From: Flavobacteriales bacterium
Lineage (GTDB): Bacteria > Bacteroidota > Bacteroidia > UBA10329
Direction of reading: 5' to 3'
Assembly (NCBI GenBank): GCA_020635495.1
Contig: JACJZQ010000012.1
Coordinates: 1 to 64,000, forward strand
Length of the DNA: 64,000 nt
Shown here: piece by piece, positions 8,148 through 17,028 of the stretch
Layout: every line of letters begins with the position of its first letter
Position numbering within the stretch: the stretch's first letter is position 1
The notes under the pieces: generated by a model
What the model saw: only the letters and a program-made list of their open reading frames with translations
What the model was told of the DNA's origin: nothing
Databases searched by the model: none
Made by a program: the position numbers and the translations under genes

Positions 8148-9962
8148 TTATTCAGATTTCTCTCCTTGCATCTCAGCTTGCTTCTTCTTAGCCTCTTCAA
8201 CGTCTATTGATTCATTGTTGAGTTTAGCTGCAATTTCTGAGTTACTTACACCAAGCGCATTTACCTGCCGCTGAAGTGCCTGAGCCTCTTCAAAGGTGGA
8301 GAACGCTCCAATAGTGTAGATCTTCATTCCACCCTCAGTGGTCTTCATCTCAACACCATGCTGTGCCATAAGTTTTGAAAGACGGTCTAACTGAATTCTT
8401 AAACGATACTCTCTTAGTTCAACACCGTATTGTAGAACATCTACATCTTCAAAATCAAGTGCTGCGCCTTTTGGTTGCTTGCTTGCAGCATCGAAACCAA
8501 CAACGCCAATTTCTACACCAACCTCTGGGATGTACTCGTCATTCACACCGAAAGCCTCATCGATACCACTCTTGATCAGCTCATTCTGTTTCTTTTCAGC
8601 CTCCTCAAATGTTTGGAATTTACCAACAGTGAATACTGAGATGGAATCGTTCACCTTATGCTCAACAAGGTCTTCCATTTTGGCCAATCTCAATTTGATT
8701 TGTGTTGGAATATCGTAGTTGGTATATGTTCCAACGTGTACGGTATAGTCAGCATCCACAGATTTTTGTGAGAACAACCAATCCTGAGAAACATTCTTTC
8801 TCAGCAGAGAAACCGTGTCTTCAGCGTACGTTTTGTAAATCTCCTGATAGCTGATTGCCACACCATTCGGGTCTACGATTCTTCCCGGGGTAGTTTTCAA
8901 TTCTTTGTCTCGGTAATCCGGGATTCCATCACCATCCTCGTCTGCTGGGCAACCTTTGTCATCAACCACGAGTCCCTTTGGAGTTCCACCGCACTGATCT
9001 TCAAGGTCAGAAACGCCATCACCATCAGAATCTTCGTTTACAATTTCGCCAATTCCCGCGTATGCGGCTCCCGCTTCATCAACCTTTGGAGCCTTCTTCT
9101 TAAATGGATCGAATTTGAAGATCAGGTTCAAATGCGTGTAAATGAATCCATCGTTAGAGAAGAATCCTTTGCTTCCGCCTTCAACGTTATCCATTTTGTC
9201 GGTACCAGTGAAGTAGTAATGAGCACCAAGACGCACAGCCACGTTTCTGTTGGCGTTGAAGTCGATACCGGCACCAACTGGGATTGAGAAAGTTGAGATA
9301 GGAGACTCTGCTGTAACCTTCGTCTCATATTGGTAATCTCTCTCGATGATGTGAATCTCATCAGAAATAGGTGCAGTTTCAGATTGATCTCTGATAAGAT
9401 TATCAGACCAGTAATAGTATGTGTTTCCGTTACCGTCCTTCAGGTCGGTGTATACATCAAAATCAGAATAACTTATTCCAACAGCAATGAAAGGCGTAAT
9501 GCCAACTGGGCTAAGAATGAGATTCTGGAAATTGTAAACCAGATTTGCTCCGATTGAGAAATTCTCTGCTTGGAAGTTCCGTGGAGTATCGTGTAAAGAC
9601 TGATTCTGATTCCAACTTACCTTGGTTAGCATGGCGTTGATGTTCAACTCCAAGTAGTTGGTAACGTTTGCTCCAATTCCGAAGTTGTATCCTGGATGGC
9701 TTCCAATTCTATGAACCGTGGTTCCGGGATTGTCTCTCAGGTCTCCGAAATAATTCATGAGTCCGATACCTCCATGGATATTGGCCATGAATCTGTAAGG
9801 GACCTTTTCTTTTGGTCCTTTACTTTTTGCTTCGATCTTCTTCTCCTTTTTCGCCTCGGTCTTCTCAGCTTTTTCAGCTGGTTTGGCGCTTTCCGTATTG
9901 TCTTGCGCGAAGGACGCAACTACAAATACCGATGAAAGCAATAGGGTTAGAATGTGTTTCAT
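8148..9962 (-). CDS. Outer-membrane beta-barrel protein with TSP3 calcium repeats and two SPOR-like domains
   Basis: A 604-residue exported protein. The ATG at 9962 begins a signal peptide ending ASFAQ; an upstream in-frame start is less likely. After a lysine-rich linker (about 20-50) comes a beta-barrel (about 55-285) with the array-wide motifs DLKDGNGNTYYYWSDN and RDYQYETKV. TSP3 calcium-binding repeats follow at about 304-349 (DSDGDGVSDLEDQC, DEDGDGIPDYRDKE). The C-terminal half holds two SPOR-like repeats, around FTVGKFQTFEEAEKKQ (about 460) and IYTIGAFSTFEEAQALQ (about 560). SPOR domains bind denuded peptidoglycan glycan strands, so this member may tether the outer membrane to the wall as OmpA does. 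It is the last gene of the array and has no EF-hand tail. Confidence 0.88.
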   Translation of the reverse strand: MKHILTLLLSSVFVVASFAQDNTESAKPAEKAEKTEAKKEKKIEAKSKGPKEKVPYRFMANIHGGIGLMNYFGDLRDNPGTTVHRIGSHPGYNFGIGANVTNYLELNINAMLTKVSWNQNQSLHDTPRNFQAENFSIGANLVYNFQNLILSPVGITPFIAVGISYSDFDVYTDLKDGNGNTYYYWSDNLIRDQSETAPISDEIHIIERDYQYETKVTAESPISTFSIPVGAGIDFNANRNVAVRLGAHYYFTGTDKMDNVEGGSKGFFSNDGFIYTHLNLIFKFDPFKKKAPKVDEAGAAYAGIGEIVNEDSDGDGVSDLEDQCGGTPKGLVVDDKGCPADEDGDGIPDYRDKELKTTPGRIVDPNGVAISYQEIYKTYAEDTVSLLRKNVSQDWLFSQKSVDADYTVHVGTYTNYDIPTQIKLRLAKMEDLVEHKVNDSISVFTVGKFQTFEEAEKKQNELIKSGIDEAFGVNDEYIPEVGVEIGVVGFDAASKQPKGAALDFEDVDVLQYGVELREYRLRIQLDRLSKLMAQHGVEMKTTEGGMKIYTIGAFSTFEEAQALQRQVNALGVSNSEIAAKLNNESIDVEEAKKKQAEMQGEKSE

Positions 9963-10001
9963 TGTACGGGGGCTTTGGTGGTGCAAAGGTAATATGTTCA
10001 A

Positions 10002-11819
10002 TTATTCTTCGAAGAATAGATCGATAAGCTCATATATCTGCTCCTCAGTGTAAGGGGATTCTCCTTTCTGGAACATGGCAATCATTCTATTCACTTCATC
10101 TGCAGTGAGTTTGCCATCTTGGTTGAAATCGGCTGCGCTGAACTTGTTTACCAAGAAACGTTGCGTATCCGATAGACCATCATTGCGATAATTCTCAAGA
10201 ATGTTCAATGTGCCATCGATATAAACGGCCATGGTACCGCCAAAGTCAATTGCTCTGGCGCCTTCCATGTATTCCTGATAGAAGTCGATGAGATTGTACA
10301 GCTGAGAGATGCTCAGCGGAGAAATTCCTTCGAGAACGTCTTCAATTACCCGCATCACTTCATCAGCAGTAATGAGCCCATCTGTATTGTAATCGGCATC
10401 TAAGAACTCCGGTGGAATGGTAGTGCTGATGTTTTCTTCTTTGGTGATGGTTAGCGGTCGAGTCGGGGTAAGCGATTTTTCGTCCACCATCTTCTTGTAA
10501 ACTCTATCAATGCTCTTGTAAACGTCTTCAACGTTTGCTGCTTTTTGTGGCGTCTGAGAGTAAACCTCCTTACTTATCTCATCAAACAATTGGTCAAACT
10601 CACCCTGTTTTTCCACCTGATTTTGGATATCCAGCATCATGATGGCCAATTTGGTTGAATCTTCTGCAGTAAGTGGAGCGCGCTTAGAAAGAATTCCACT
10701 CGGATAAACCTTGTGCATGTTAGCACGGATGGTTGCGAGTGAATCTGAATATGCGGCCAACATTCTTTCGTCAGAAAGGGTAACTCCTTCAAGATCAACA
10801 ACGGCATCAACCTTTGTTGAGTCCTCCTTATCGCGGTAATCTGCAATTACATCAAGGTCAGAATCAACCGGGCATCCATGCTCATCCACTTTTGCTCCAG
10901 CAGGTGTTTGCGCACATTTATCATCAAAATCGTTCACACCATCCTCATCTGAGTCTGCCATTTGCATGGCGTAGAAGTCCACTTCTTCATAGTACTTCGT
11001 CTTCATGCTCTTGGTGTAGCTTTTGCCAACTCCAATGCTATAACTCACAGAAAGTGAAGTGAATAGGAACATATCATTTCTGGAATTCCCTTTTCTGTCT
11101 CCTTCACCTTCCTCAGAAATATCATCAATCAGATCTGTGAACGTATAATAGAAACCAGCGCCCAATTTGGCACTTAACCTTTTTCCCATTTTGAAGTCGA
11201 CACCTGCAGAAACGGGAATGGAGAACGTGTACTGATCGTACTTTCCAAGTCCATCCAGATTCTCATCTCGGAGGTCTGTTTCATAAACGTAATCTCGTTG
11301 CGTGGCTTCTCCTGCAGCTGTAAATATTCCACCTTCTTCATCGTACACATACAGGTTGCCATTGGCATCCTTCATATCTGCTTTACTATCGAAATTGATG
11401 AATGAAACACCCACACCGATAAACGGCTGAATGATTCCGGGTTTCTTGTACAGGTGATTGAAGTTGTAACTGATGCCAGCCGTACCAATGAACATCTCCG
11501 ATTTGAAGTTCAGGTTTCTGCTAGTGGTACGTTCATTAACAGTGACGTTTCCGTAAATCACATTCAGATCAAGATCAAAGTATCTTGAAAGATTGGCGCT
11601 ACCGCGAACCTCCACTCCATAGGTGCTGGTGAAAATGTGCTGGTAATTGTTGTCGTTCACATCACCGAAAAACGTGAAGACCCCTGCGCCAATTCCAACT
11701 CTAGGAGCCAGAAGAGCATCTCTTCCTCTGTTATCGATGTAATAATTGTCGGATTTTTCCTGCCCGAAACCAACGAACGTTAAGGCTAGAAGGAGGGTAG
11801 CAAGTACAGTTCTTTTCAT
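10002..11819 (-). CDS. Outer-membrane beta-barrel protein with TSP3 repeats and two EF-hand modules
   Basis: A 605-residue exported protein; ATG at 11819 begins a signal peptide ending GFGQ. The barrel (about 25-270) contains the array motifs DMKDANGNLYVYDEEGG, VYETDLRDENLDGLGKY and FTDLIDDIS. TSP3 repeats lie at about 286-328 (DSDEDGVNDFDDKC, DSDLDVIADYRDKE). A helical linker contains SLATIRANMHKVYPS, also seen in a paralogue. Two canonical 12-residue EF-hand loops follow, DYNTDGLITADE (about 475) and DFNQDGKLTADE (about 563). The last residues, YELIDLFFEE, match the C-terminal motif of the paralogues. Predicted calcium-dependent envelope protein; ligand unknown. Confidence 0.87.
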   Translation of the reverse strand: MKRTVLATLLLALTFVGFGQEKSDNYYIDNRGRDALLAPRVGIGAGVFTFFGDVNDNNYQHIFTSTYGVEVRGSANLSRYFDLDLNVIYGNVTVNERTTSRNLNFKSEMFIGTAGISYNFNHLYKKPGIIQPFIGVGVSFINFDSKADMKDANGNLYVYDEEGGIFTAAGEATQRDYVYETDLRDENLDGLGKYDQYTFSIPVSAGVDFKMGKRLSAKLGAGFYYTFTDLIDDISEEGEGDRKGNSRNDMFLFTSLSVSYSIGVGKSYTKSMKTKYYEEVDFYAMQMADSDEDGVNDFDDKCAQTPAGAKVDEHGCPVDSDLDVIADYRDKEDSTKVDAVVDLEGVTLSDERMLAAYSDSLATIRANMHKVYPSGILSKRAPLTAEDSTKLAIMMLDIQNQVEKQGEFDQLFDEISKEVYSQTPQKAANVEDVYKSIDRVYKKMVDEKSLTPTRPLTITKEENISTTIPPEFLDADYNTDGLITADEVMRVIEDVLEGISPLSISQLYNLIDFYQEYMEGARAIDFGGTMAVYIDGTLNILENYRNDGLSDTQRFLVNKFSAADFNQDGKLTADEVNRMIAMFQKGESPYTEEQIYELIDLFFEE

Positions 11820-11842
11820 AGACGTTTTGACGCAAATGCAGC

Positions 11843-11850
11843 TAAAAATA
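11843..11850 (-). promoter_or_regulatory. Possible -7 box upstream of the 10002-11819 gene
   Basis: TATTTTTA on the minus strand, 23 bases before the ATG, is close to TAnnTTTG but ends in A. The same octamer occurs before the first gene of the array (18489-18496). Confidence 0.25.
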
Positions 11851-11859
11851 GACAATCGC

Positions 11860-14463
11860 TTATTCTTGGTCAAAATAATAGTCAATCAGCTCTTGAATGT
11901 CTTCAACTGTCCTCAGACCATCGCCCTCAAAAAGCTCGTCTATGAAGTGAAGAACCTCATCCGGAGATATCCAGTTGTTCTTGTTCAGATCGGCCCAACT
12001 GAACGCCCCCGTTTCTTTCGGTTCACTTTCTTCAATGGAGGCAATATCAAAGCCGCCAGACCTGTCGTTATTATCCTGATCGGTCGGTTGATTTTCACCG
12101 CTTGAAGTTGAAACCGAATCATCTTGGTTTGTTTGAGTTGTTTTTGGAGAAGTGGCTTCATTCTCGGTTGCTAGGCTTACCGCACCTTGCATCAGACGAT
12201 ATTCATCAGAATCAATGAGGCCATCAGCTAAAAGCTTATCCAATTGCGTATTCAACTTCTCCGATCCTTCAGGCGGAATCTTAGCTGATCGGTCTTCAGA
12301 TTTGGGTATCGCGTTCCTGTTGGCCAATTCCACCTCAGAAACAATAAAGTCTTTCCTCGCCTTATCAATCTCTGATGCCAATTTCTCAGATTGGGTTGAA
12401 ACGGTTTCTTTGGTTTCAATGAGTTTTGATGAAGCGTAATTGATAACGGATTTCAACTCTGAAGAATTCTTAGAAGAACTGATCATGGACTTCGATTCTT
12501 CTATGAGTGAGATGGTCTTTTCGATGGACGAATTGATGACCATGGTGCCATCAGAGAATTCCTTCTGTTCAAATTCAGTTAGATCATCACCCACTTTGTT
12601 CAGGTCAGATCGGGCAACGTCAACTGTTTTATTCGCCTCTTCCAGGTCATTCAATGCCTTATCAAGAATTTGCAGGGCTTCTGCCTTGGCAGCATCCAAT
12701 GCTTTTTTTGAACTCAACGATTGTGATGCGATTGAATTCAACTCATTTCTTCTGTCGGATAAATTCTCTCCCGTTACATTTCCTGTTTCTTGGAGATACG
12801 AGAAAGCATTCTTCAGCAATTGCGAAGTGTTCTGAAGCTCGGATTCAGACCCCGAAGCGGTCTCATTCGCGGTAACTTCTGCTTCTTTCGAATTAAGAAT
12901 GTCTGACAGTTCAATGTATTTCTTCTGAGTCAGCACTCCTTGATTCAGCAGTTCATTAAGTTCTTCTCTGACGGAGTTGATTTCGGCTAAGGAGGATACA
13001 TTTCCGCTTAAAACTTGGGTAGTTCTAGCTTCGGCAACCGTTTTACGAACCTTTACAATCGATTTATTTATTTCCGAAGATTCTTCAGAAAAGATGTTCT
13101 GGGTATGAATGAGGTTCCTTGCAGAAATGTTGAGGATAGATCTTAGTTCTTCTTCAGTTTTTGCTTTGGCAATTCGGATCTTCAGAAGTTCCATTGCAGG
13201 AATGGTTTCCTCCACAGTGGCCTTTATTTTTTCGGCTCCAGAAAACTGATTCTCAATGTTCTTTGAACTCAGGTCGCCTGCCACGGCCTCAATCTTGTTC
13301 GATGCATTGCTCAGGTCGGTAGTCGTTTTTGCCAATACTGTGATTGAACTTTCAAGTACCTCGATAGACTCTTTTTTGGCATTGTTGAGGTCTTTCTGTG
13401 TTTCGATGGTTCTGTTAGAAATAGAGGAGAGGGTTTCACTGTTTGCCTCTATTGCTTTTTCTGACTCAGTTGAAATTTCCCTCATTGATGATGACGCATC
13501 GATCAACTGCTCAGAAATTGATTCAAGTTCATTCCATTTTTTAACCTCGTCCTTCGTTTCAACCTTCTCTTTTTCTTCAGTTTTAATTGGTTCCTCAGAA
13601 GCAAGTTGATCTTCAAATCTTGGTTTGGTAGGCTTAGCAGAAGGTTTTGTTCTACCTAGGAATACACTAAGTCCAACGGATCCGAAAAGATGGTTGTCGA
13701 ATCCAGAGCTTCCTTGTCTTGCTCCAATGCTTTCTGAGCTCGCATTATCGATCAGATCAGTGAAATTCAGAACATAGGCGAATGCAGCGTTAACTCCCAC
13801 ATTCTTAGATAGCTGAAACCTGATCCCAGCATTAATGGGTAGCGTGAAAGCGGTTTGGGAGTATTTGCCAAAGTTGTCTAGGTTGGCATCTCGTAGATCG
13901 GTCTCATATTCATTGTCGCGTTCCAGCAATGTTGCTTCAGACGGGTTCACAGTTCCTTCTTCCTCGGCATAAATCAGACCGTCAGACCAATAGTTATATG
14001 TTCTTCCATTAGCATCTTGCAGGTCTCCTTTAGAGCGGAAGAAGACCATACCAACTCCAAAACCAACATAAGGTCTAACCAATTGTCTGCCCCTTGAATC
14101 CGGTTTTAGAAGCGGATAAAAGTTGTATTCAATACCGATTCTTGGGCTAACCAATGAAGTACGATAGTTGAGATTGGTCAACCCACGTTGTTCCTCACCA
14201 TAAACTGATCCTGTATACAGTTCAAATGAAGCGTTGAGGAATTTGGTTACCTGCTGATTAATATTCAACTGGTAGCCTAACTGTTTGGCCGGACTTACGC
14301 TTCCTAATGGAACATCAGAGAAAGCATAATTGAAGCCTACGTTGACGCTTACAGTAGGCAGTGGGATTGAGAGGTTGTCTTTTGCCAGGGTGTCGACTTC
14401 ATTCTGTGCATTGGCAAACACAGATGTAAGCAGTAAGAACAAGCAGGCGACAGGTCGAGTCAT
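11860..14463 (-). CDS. Outer-membrane beta-barrel protein with duplicated coiled-coil stalk and EF-hand tail
   Basis: An 867-residue exported protein with a signal peptide ending FANAQ. The barrel (about 30-270) shares DLQDANGRTYNYWSDG, YETDLRDANLDNFGKY and FTDLIDNAS with its neighbours. There is no TSP3 segment. Instead residues about 308-745 form an Asn/Ser/Glu-rich coiled coil made of two diverged copies of roughly 200 residues; each ends in a short motif like LLNQGVLTQKKYIEL or LLADGLIDSDEYRLM. The tail has one EF-hand-like loop, DLNKNNWISPDE, with Asn in place of the usual Gly, and ends IQELIDYYFDQE. The stalk could span the periplasm or project from the cell; orientation cannot be told from sequence. 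Confidence 0.85.
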   Translation of the reverse strand: MTRPVACLFLLLTSVFANAQNEVDTLAKDNLSIPLPTVSVNVGFNYAFSDVPLGSVSPAKQLGYQLNINQQVTKFLNASFELYTGSVYGEEQRGLTNLNYRTSLVSPRIGIEYNFYPLLKPDSRGRQLVRPYVGFGVGMVFFRSKGDLQDANGRTYNYWSDGLIYAEEEGTVNPSEATLLERDNEYETDLRDANLDNFGKYSQTAFTLPINAGIRFQLSKNVGVNAAFAYVLNFTDLIDNASSESIGARQGSSGFDNHLFGSVGLSVFLGRTKPSAKPTKPRFEDQLASEEPIKTEEKEKVETKDEVKKWNELESISEQLIDASSSMREISTESEKAIEANSETLSSISNRTIETQKDLNNAKKESIEVLESSITVLAKTTTDLSNASNKIEAVAGDLSSKNIENQFSGAEKIKATVEETIPAMELLKIRIAKAKTEEELRSILNISARNLIHTQNIFSEESSEINKSIVKVRKTVAEARTTQVLSGNVSSLAEINSVREELNELLNQGVLTQKKYIELSDILNSKEAEVTANETASGSESELQNTSQLLKNAFSYLQETGNVTGENLSDRRNELNSIASQSLSSKKALDAAKAEALQILDKALNDLEEANKTVDVARSDLNKVGDDLTEFEQKEFSDGTMVINSSIEKTISLIEESKSMISSSKNSSELKSVINYASSKLIETKETVSTQSEKLASEIDKARKDFIVSEVELANRNAIPKSEDRSAKIPPEGSEKLNTQLDKLLADGLIDSDEYRLMQGAVSLATENEATSPKTTQTNQDDSVSTSSGENQPTDQDNNDRSGGFDIASIEESEPKETGAFSWADLNKNNWISPDEVLHFIDELFEGDGLRTVEDIQELIDYYFDQE

Positions 14464-14488
14464 TTCAATATCAGACAGTTCTAATATC

Positions 14489-14524
14489 CGTATAAAAATA
14501 AACCCAGGCTTATTCGGCCTGGGT
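14489..14524 (-). terminator. Rho-independent terminator inside the array
   Basis: On the minus strand ACCCAGGC pairs with GCCTGGGT across a 7-base loop and is followed by TTTATTTTTATA. It lies after the SPOR gene (14550-15599) and before the next gene, dividing the array into two transcription units. Confidence 0.8.
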
Positions 14525-14549
14525 CATTTTTAAGTTTTGTGCTCAAGGA

Positions 14550-15599
14550 TTATTGACCAGCAATTTCCAAAGCTTCTTTTACGTGAATTCTAACACCATC
14601 GTTGTAAGCAGTTACGAATGGCCCTACAACTCCGTTGTTATCGCGAAGCTCGTTGCTGAACGTCTTAGCAGGACGGTAAGAACCGAACTCACCAACCACA
14701 TACTTCTTAAGACCTTCATGCTCTTCAACAACAACTGCATCACTCAAGCCATACTTTTCTTTGAAGAATGATGGATCGACTTGGTTAGGACCTGCAGCAA
14801 TCTGAACTCTGAAAACCAATCCTGGCTTAGATTTCATCATTGAATCGTTGTAGTTAGGAGTTTCCTCTTTCTTTACAGGAGTTGGCTCTTCTTCAACTAC
14901 TTCTTCTACAACCTCCTCGGCTACCTCAGCTACTTCCTCGACAACTTCTTCAACCTCCTCAACCACTTCTTCCGCTACTTCTTCAACTGCCTCAGCTACT
15001 TCTTCCACTTCTTCCACAACCTCTTCAGCTGGGGTTTCTTCTGCAACTTCCTCCTCAGGAGCAGCTTCCTCTCGTGCGGCTTCTGCTGCCTCTTCCTTAG
15101 CTTTTTGTTCCGCTAAAATCTGATCCATTGCCGCTTGTTGTGCCGCCTCTGCCTGATCTGCTTGTACAGAAATAATATCCTTAGGAATAATGAATTTCTC
15201 AGTTTCATTGTCCTTGATATATGCAAAACTTCCATCAATGATCTGGTTTCCACTCAATGAACCATCTACATTGATTTTGTACGAAACACTGAAATCTTCG
15301 TTTGGTAGTGCCATCCAAAGGAATTTGACCTTCTGATCTTTGAACGAGAATGTTGCATTGGCAGACTCGCCAGCCTCAGCACTGAATCCATTAGGAAGTA
15401 TCTGTTGCAATTTTGCAAATCCAGATACGTCACCTTTGGCAACATTGAGTTTCATTGTGAAGCTTCCGCCAGGAACAACCGTTGCTGGAAGATCAGTTGT
15501 TACCGATACTTGAGCGAACAAAGTACTTGAGCACAGTATTGCAACAAATGCGGTAAGTAGAGTAGACCTTTTTATCATGCTGTAAGTTTTACTTTTCAT
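14550..15599 (-). CDS. Exported SPOR-like protein with acidic Glu/Val repeat
   Basis: A 349-residue protein with signal peptide (cleavage near SSTLFAQ; a second in-frame ATG at 15578 is possible). Residues about 30-150 form a beta-rich domain (PATVVPGGSFTMKLNV and following) that looks like an immunoglobulin-like fold. Residues about 150-240 are Ala/Glu/Val-rich, with an almost pure (E/V/A) stretch such as EEVVEEVEEVVEEVAEVAEE. The C-terminus (about 258-349) is SPOR-like: VFRVQIAAGPNQVDPSFFKE, YVVGEFGSYRPAKTFSNELR and VTAYNDGVRIHVKEA. SPOR domains bind peptidoglycan lacking stem peptides. It lies in the middle of the outer-membrane array and is probably a periplasmic partner of it. The acidic repeat is encoded by repetitive DNA. 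Confidence 0.8.
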   Translation of the reverse strand: MKSKTYSMIKRSTLLTAFVAILCSSTLFAQVSVTTDLPATVVPGGSFTMKLNVAKGDVSGFAKLQQILPNGFSAEAGESANATFSFKDQKVKFLWMALPNEDFSVSYKINVDGSLSGNQIIDGSFAYIKDNETEKFIIPKDIISVQADQAEAAQQAAMDQILAEQKAKEEAAEAAREEAAPEEEVAEETPAEEVVEEVEEVAEAVEEVAEEVVEEVEEVVEEVAEVAEEVVEEVVEEEPTPVKKEETPNYNDSMMKSKPGLVFRVQIAAGPNQVDPSFFKEKYGLSDAVVVEEHEGLKKYVVGEFGSYRPAKTFSNELRDNNGVVGPFVTAYNDGVRIHVKEALEIAGQ

Positions 15600-15624
15600 T
15601 GGGCGTCTAAGGTATTATTTTTTG

Positions 15625-17019
15625 TTATTGGTCGAAGAAGTAGTCGATCAGGTCTGTGATGAATTGAGCATCAACATCCAGTTCACCTTCAAAGAACTTG
15701 TCAATGGCTTCATAAACTTCCCCTACCGAGATAATGCCATTTGCATCAGTATCGGCCAACCAGAAGCCTGATTCCTTTAAGCGCACTTGGGCTGCGGATG
15801 CGTCAGCATCGTCTTTAGAACCATATACTTCTGCCATGTCCGGATACACCTCAAACATCTGCGCTCTGATAGTAGCAAGGGTATCCTCTTCGGTTAGGCT
15901 GGTCATATCATCTGTAATGCCAACACCTTTCTCATTAACATTCAGATTCGGGTCTGTATTTGGCTCTTCATCAGCATAGTCGTAAACACCATCCATGTCT
16001 GAATCCAGAGGGCACCCATTTTCATCCACATTCGCCCCTTCAGGCGTATTTGGGCATATATCAATAAGGTCAGAAACACCATCACTATCAGAATCACCTT
16101 CCAATGAAGTGAATTCCATATCGTCATATTTCGACTTCTTAACCTTCTTAGGTGTAAAGAAATCGAAGTGATAAGAAACAGCAGTGAACAGATACATGTC
16201 GTTCATCTTATCGCCTTTCCGTCCTTCAACCCCTTTGTACGTGTAGTTGTCGATTAGATCGGTGAAAGCGTACGAGAATGTAGAAGACAACCGGACGATG
16301 GACCTTTGTGAAACTCTGAAGTTCAGTCCAAACGTTACAGGGATGGCAAATGCAAACTGCGCATACTCTCCAAGGCTATCCAGATTGGCCTTTCTGAGGT
16401 CGGTTTCATACACATAATCAGCACGAAGTGGGGCAGGAGAACCAACAGTGTTTGGTCCTGATTCAGGTTCTGCAGACGAACGCAGAGTACCATCGCTCCA
16501 CGGAACATATGTTACCCCATTGGCATCCTTAAGATCTCCTTTAGCATCAAAGTTAATGGCTCCAACACCCACAGAAAGGTATGGATTCAAGAATCTGCCT
16601 GGCCTTAGTATGCCAGCGAAACTGTAGGTTGCATGTAAATTGAACGTTACAACTTCGCTACTGAAGTTTCTGAATACGTTTTCTCGTTGTTCACGGGCTG
16701 ACATTCTTCCGTAAGCAACATCAAACCGTAATCCCCAAGATGGTGTGAAGTTCTTGATAACACTTACCTGAATTCCGTAATTGTTAACCAGTGGGTTGGT
16801 TCTGTCATTGTTGTTAACCTCTCCGAAGTAGTTGAAGACACCAGCGCCAATTCCGATTATAGGCTTGTAAATGGTATTCTCTTGATTCCAGGCTTTGCGC
16901 TGGGATTTCAGAGAATCCTTTTGTGCAGCAGCATTAACTGTCTGCTCTTCAGTATCTTGAGCGGATACGGCACAAACCAATCCCATAAGCAGTAGGAGAG
17001 CAATTAGTCTGGTCAACAT
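15625..17019 (-). CDS. Outer-membrane beta-barrel protein with TSP3 repeats and EF-hand tail
   Basis: A 464-residue exported protein; the signal peptide ends CAVSAQ. The barrel (about 45-285) has the array motifs DLKDANGVTYVPWSDG, YVYETDLRKANLDSLGEY and FTDLIDNYTY. TSP3 repeats occupy about 303-356 (DSDSDGVSDLIDIC, DSDMDGVYDYADEE). A helical linker has TLATIRAQMFEVYPDM, nearly the same as in the 10002-11819 protein. The EF-hand loop DTDANGIISVGE (about 422) keeps all calcium-ligand positions, and the protein ends ITDLIDYFFDQ. It follows the 17029-18447 gene after 9 bases and precedes the SPOR gene by 25 bases, so these three are likely one operon. Confidence 0.88.
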   Translation of the reverse strand: MLTRLIALLLLMGLVCAVSAQDTEEQTVNAAAQKDSLKSQRKAWNQENTIYKPIIGIGAGVFNYFGEVNNNDRTNPLVNNYGIQVSVIKNFTPSWGLRFDVAYGRMSAREQRENVFRNFSSEVVTFNLHATYSFAGILRPGRFLNPYLSVGVGAINFDAKGDLKDANGVTYVPWSDGTLRSSAEPESGPNTVGSPAPLRADYVYETDLRKANLDSLGEYAQFAFAIPVTFGLNFRVSQRSIVRLSSTFSYAFTDLIDNYTYKGVEGRKGDKMNDMYLFTAVSYHFDFFTPKKVKKSKYDDMEFTSLEGDSDSDGVSDLIDICPNTPEGANVDENGCPLDSDMDGVYDYADEEPNTDPNLNVNEKGVGITDDMTSLTEEDTLATIRAQMFEVYPDMAEVYGSKDDADASAAQVRLKESGFWLADTDANGIISVGEVYEAIDKFFEGELDVDAQFITDLIDYFFDQ

Positions 17020-17028
17020 GATGAACTT

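Noticed and set aside
14882..15100. Leu/Pro/Gln-rich plus-strand ORF
   Set aside because: Complement of the Glu/Val repeat in the SPOR gene.
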